Assembly (NCBI GenBank): GCA_903838095.1
Contig: CAILXE010000179.1
Span: 1-7,243, forward strand
Direction of reading: 5' to 3'
DNA: 7,243 bases
DNA from: an uncultured Chlorobiaceae bacterium
GTDB lineage: Bacteria; Bacteroidota; Chlorobiia; Chlorobiales; Chlorobiaceae
Program-made: the position numbers and the translations under genes
Part shown: piece by piece, positions 5,681 to 7,243 of the stretch
Layout: each line of letters starts with the position of its first letter
Numbering within the stretch: position 1 is the stretch's first letter
The notes under the pieces: generated by a model
Told to the model about the DNA's origin: nothing
The model's database searches: none
Seen by the model: the letters and a program-made list of their open reading frames with translations, nothing else

Positions 5681-6862
5681 CGCGCTCAAAAAAAAGTCCT
5701 GACCAAACGGATTGAGTCGGAACCACGACAATTCATTCAGGTACTCTACGGCCCTCGCCAGGTGGGGAAAACCACCCTCGCCCTGCAGCTCATGGAGAAA
5801 ACAATACTGCCAGTTCATTTCGCATCAGCAGACCTTGCGGCTTTCGGTGAATCAAGCTGGATCAGCCAGCAATGGGAGTCTGCTCGAATCAAGCTTCGTC
5901 AGTCAGAGCAGAAAGAGGCTGTGCTTATCATCGATGAAATCCAGAACATCGGCAACTGGAGCGAAGCGGTAAAAAAGGAGTGGGACAGTGATACCGCACA
6001 GCGGCAAGCTCTCAAAGTGGTGCTTCTCGGCTCATCGCGACTGTTGCTGCAACAAGGGTTGACAGAATCACTTGCTGGCCGGTTTGAAACCATCTCCATC
6101 GGGCATTGGTCGTATCGCGAAATGAAAAAGGCGTTTGACTTCACGCCTGATCAGTATGTCTGGTTTGGGGGCTATCCTGGAGCCGCAACGCTGATTGACG
6201 ATGAACAGCGGTGGCGGCGCTACATCGCCGATTCACTCATCGAAACAAGCATCTCGAAAGATATTCTGATGCTTACCCGCGTTGACAAACCGGCATTGAT
6301 GAAACGGCTCTTTGAATTGGGATGCGGTTATTCAGGCCAGATTCTCTCCTATACCAAAATTCTTGGCCAGCTTCAGGACGCAGGCAACACAACAACGCTC
6401 ACTCACTATCTGCGCCTGCTCGATACCGCCGGATTATTGGCCGGACTTGAAAAGTACAGCCCTGAAATGGTGCGGCGCAGAGCATCCATTCCCAAATTCC
6501 AGGTGCATAACACCGCCTTGATCAGCGCCCAACAGCAGCGCTCGTTTCAGGAGATTTCATCGAACCCGGCGCAATGGGGGCGGTGGGTTGAGTCAGCCAT
6601 TGGCGCCCATCTTCTCAACCATACCCGCACCGATACCATCAACCTTTTCTACTGGCGTCAGGGAAACCATGAGGTGGATTTCGTGCTTGAGCATAAAGGA
6701 AAAGTGATTGGCCTCGAAATCAAAAGCGGCCATGACCAACGCGCATCCGGCATGGCTGCGTTTGTGCAACAATGCAAGCCGGATAAGGTACTGCTGGTCG
6801 GGAATTCAGGGATTGCATGGCAGGAGTTCCTTGAGCTGGAGCCGTTGGAGCTGTTTGGGTGA
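5669..6862 (+). CDS. AAA-family ATPase with DUF4143-type nuclease-like C-terminal domain
   Basis: A complete protein of 397 residues from the ATG at 5669. A TTG at 5654 would add five residues, but the ATG gives the family-typical start MIIERAQKK; neither has a Shine-Dalgarno. N-terminal ATPase domain: Walker A GPRQVGKTT (28-36), Walker B VLIIDEIQN (85-93, with D89 and E90), a sensor-like LLGSSRLLL (119-127), SLAGRFETISIGHWSYREM (134-152) and GGYPG (167-171). The middle is helical and winged-helix-like (about 210-300). The C-terminal part has FYWRQGNHEVDFVLEHKG and then GLEIKSG; E335, D337, E350 and K352 resemble a PD-(D/E)xK nuclease-type core. Such proteins are widespread in anaerobic bacteria and archaea, often in many copies per genome; their biological role is poorly known. 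The gene is intact, divergent from higA and bracketed by two matching 18-bp palindromes. Confidence 0.86.
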   Translation: MIIERAQKKVLTKRIESEPRQFIQVLYGPRQVGKTTLALQLMEKTILPVHFASADLAAFGESSWISQQWESARIKLRQSEQKEAVLIIDEIQNIGNWSEAVKKEWDSDTAQRQALKVVLLGSSRLLLQQGLTESLAGRFETISIGHWSYREMKKAFDFTPDQYVWFGGYPGAATLIDDEQRWRRYIADSLIETSISKDILMLTRVDKPALMKRLFELGCGYSGQILSYTKILGQLQDAGNTTTLTHYLRLLDTAGLLAGLEKYSPEMVRRRASIPKFQVHNTALISAQQQRSFQEISSNPAQWGRWVESAIGAHLLNHTRTDTINLFYWRQGNHEVDFVLEHKGKVIGLEIKSGHDQRASGMAAFVQQCKPDKVLLVGNSGIAWQEFLELEPLELFG

Positions 6863-6884
6863 AATGAGAAAAAAGTTCACTGCC

Positions 6885-6902
6885 TTGAGTAAAATAACTC
6901 AA
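6885..6902. repeat. Second copy of the TTGAG palindrome, downstream of the ATPase gene
   Basis: TTGAGTAAAATAACTCAA has intact 6-bp arms and differs from the upstream palindrome at two central positions (16/18 identical). Both copies are followed by C. With the copy at 5632-5649 it brackets the ATPase gene. The gap from 6863 to 6971 contains no gene, only this site and a small CGCTC-ACC-GAGCG hairpin (6952-6964). Confidence 0.8.
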
Positions 6903-6971
6903 CAGAGAGAGAGCAAAAAATCTCATCCCCATAGAGCTGCCTGTCAACATCCGCTCACCGAGCGCCTGCCT

Positions 6972-7243
6972 TTAATCAAATAAGCCGCCTTGTTGAGCTT
7001 CAGCCTTCGGGGCATTCCGCATCCACTCGGGCACCTTCGGCAACTCTTCAGCAAGAAAACAGTTGCCGGAAACGACAGCTTCCAGAAGCTTTGCCTGTTC
7101 AGGATAACCCGCAACCGTTGCTTCGAGCACCCAAAGCAGTTCGAGCAACTCTGTGGTAAACTGGCTTGTCCAGAGTTCCGGGTGAATGTCATCAAGGGGT
7201 GACGACTTTTTGCCTGCGCCGTTTTTCATGCGATATTTGAGAG
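6972..7243 (-). CDS. C-terminal end of an unidentified protein, possibly a restriction-modification enzyme
   Basis: The frame is open to the right edge, so 89 residues of a longer minus-strand protein are probably visible. An internal ATG at 7229 would give an 85-residue protein, but codons before it (LKYR) are open and fit a continuing chain. Visible features are SSPLDDIHPELWT, a leucine-rich helix ELLELLWVLEATVAGYPEQA, the segment ELPKVPEWMRNAPKAEAQ, and the end GGLFD. The pattern reminds me of the C-termini of large type ISP-like methyltransferase/restriction enzymes, but this is a recollection of style and no catalytic motif is in view. It converges with the ATPase gene, with 109 bp between their stops. 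Confidence 0.5.
   Translation of the reverse strand, partial: LKYRMKNGAGKKSSPLDDIHPELWTSQFTTELLELLWVLEATVAGYPEQAKLLEAVVSGNCFLAEELPKVPEWMRNAPKAEAQQGGLFD

Noticed and set aside
5630..5689. CRISPR-like array from the regularly spaced TATTGAG repeats
   Set aside because: The repeats are only 7 bp and there are three copies reaching into a coding sequence; this is operator-like, not a CRISPR array.
6952..6964. Hairpin CGCTC-ACC-GAGCG downstream of the right-edge gene's stop
   Set aside because: The stem is too short and lacks a T-run on either strand, so it is not a credible terminator.
6944..7195. Minus-strand 83-residue frame overlapping the right-edge gene
   Set aside because: The 6972-7243 frame reads as ordinary protein up to the window edge; this one is its out-of-frame shadow.

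Overview
The window looks like chromosomal DNA of an anaerobic bacterium of roughly balanced base composition. The indolepyruvate:ferredoxin oxidoreductase genes next to a phenylacetate-CoA ligase point to a strict anaerobe, and the overall protein style fits a green sulfur bacterium (Chlorobiaceae). That placement is a judgement from gene content and sequence style, not a search result.

Left part (1-2411, + strand): a three-gene operon. It holds the 3' end of iorA (TPP-binding C-terminal half), the complete iorB, and a phenylacetate-CoA ligase (paaK type). The genes are packed tightly (7 nt gap, then an ATGA overlap) and are closed by a clear intrinsic terminator at 2371-2411. Together the enzymes link aryl pyruvates, arylacetyl-CoA and arylacetates through ferredoxin. 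This can serve either aromatic amino acid breakdown or reductive reassimilation of arylacetates. The visible IorA ends directly after the TPP domain and lacks the C-terminal ferredoxin-like domain usual for the family.

Middle part (2431-4480, - strand): a two-gene operon transcribed toward the first one. A TetR-family repressor is followed 2 nt later by an unusual protein with two flavodoxin-like NAD(P)H-dependent oxidoreductase domains in tandem. The ribosome binding site of the second gene lies inside the last codons of the repressor gene. A perfect 12-bp inverted repeat upstream of tetR contains both promoter hexamers, so autorepression is likely. Just upstream, on the same strand, lies the C-terminal remnant of a serine beta-lactamase-like hydrolase with no usable start and no N-terminal catalytic motifs.

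Right part (5104-7243): an accessory region. A HigA-type antitoxin gene (- strand) has no toxin gene beside it. It is divergent from a complete AAA-family ATPase of the DUF4143 type (+ strand), which has a nuclease-like C-terminal domain. The ATPase gene is bracketed by two near-identical 18-bp palindromes, TTGAGTAAATTTACTCAA at 5632 and TTGAGTAAAATAACTCAA at 6885. The upstream copy starts a series of three TATTGAG direct repeats spaced exactly 22 bp apart across the start codon. At the right edge is the C-terminal end of a further minus-strand protein, possibly a restriction-modification enzyme. The palindrome-bracketed ATPase is the most interesting structure in the window: it could be an autoregulated gene or a small mobile unit.
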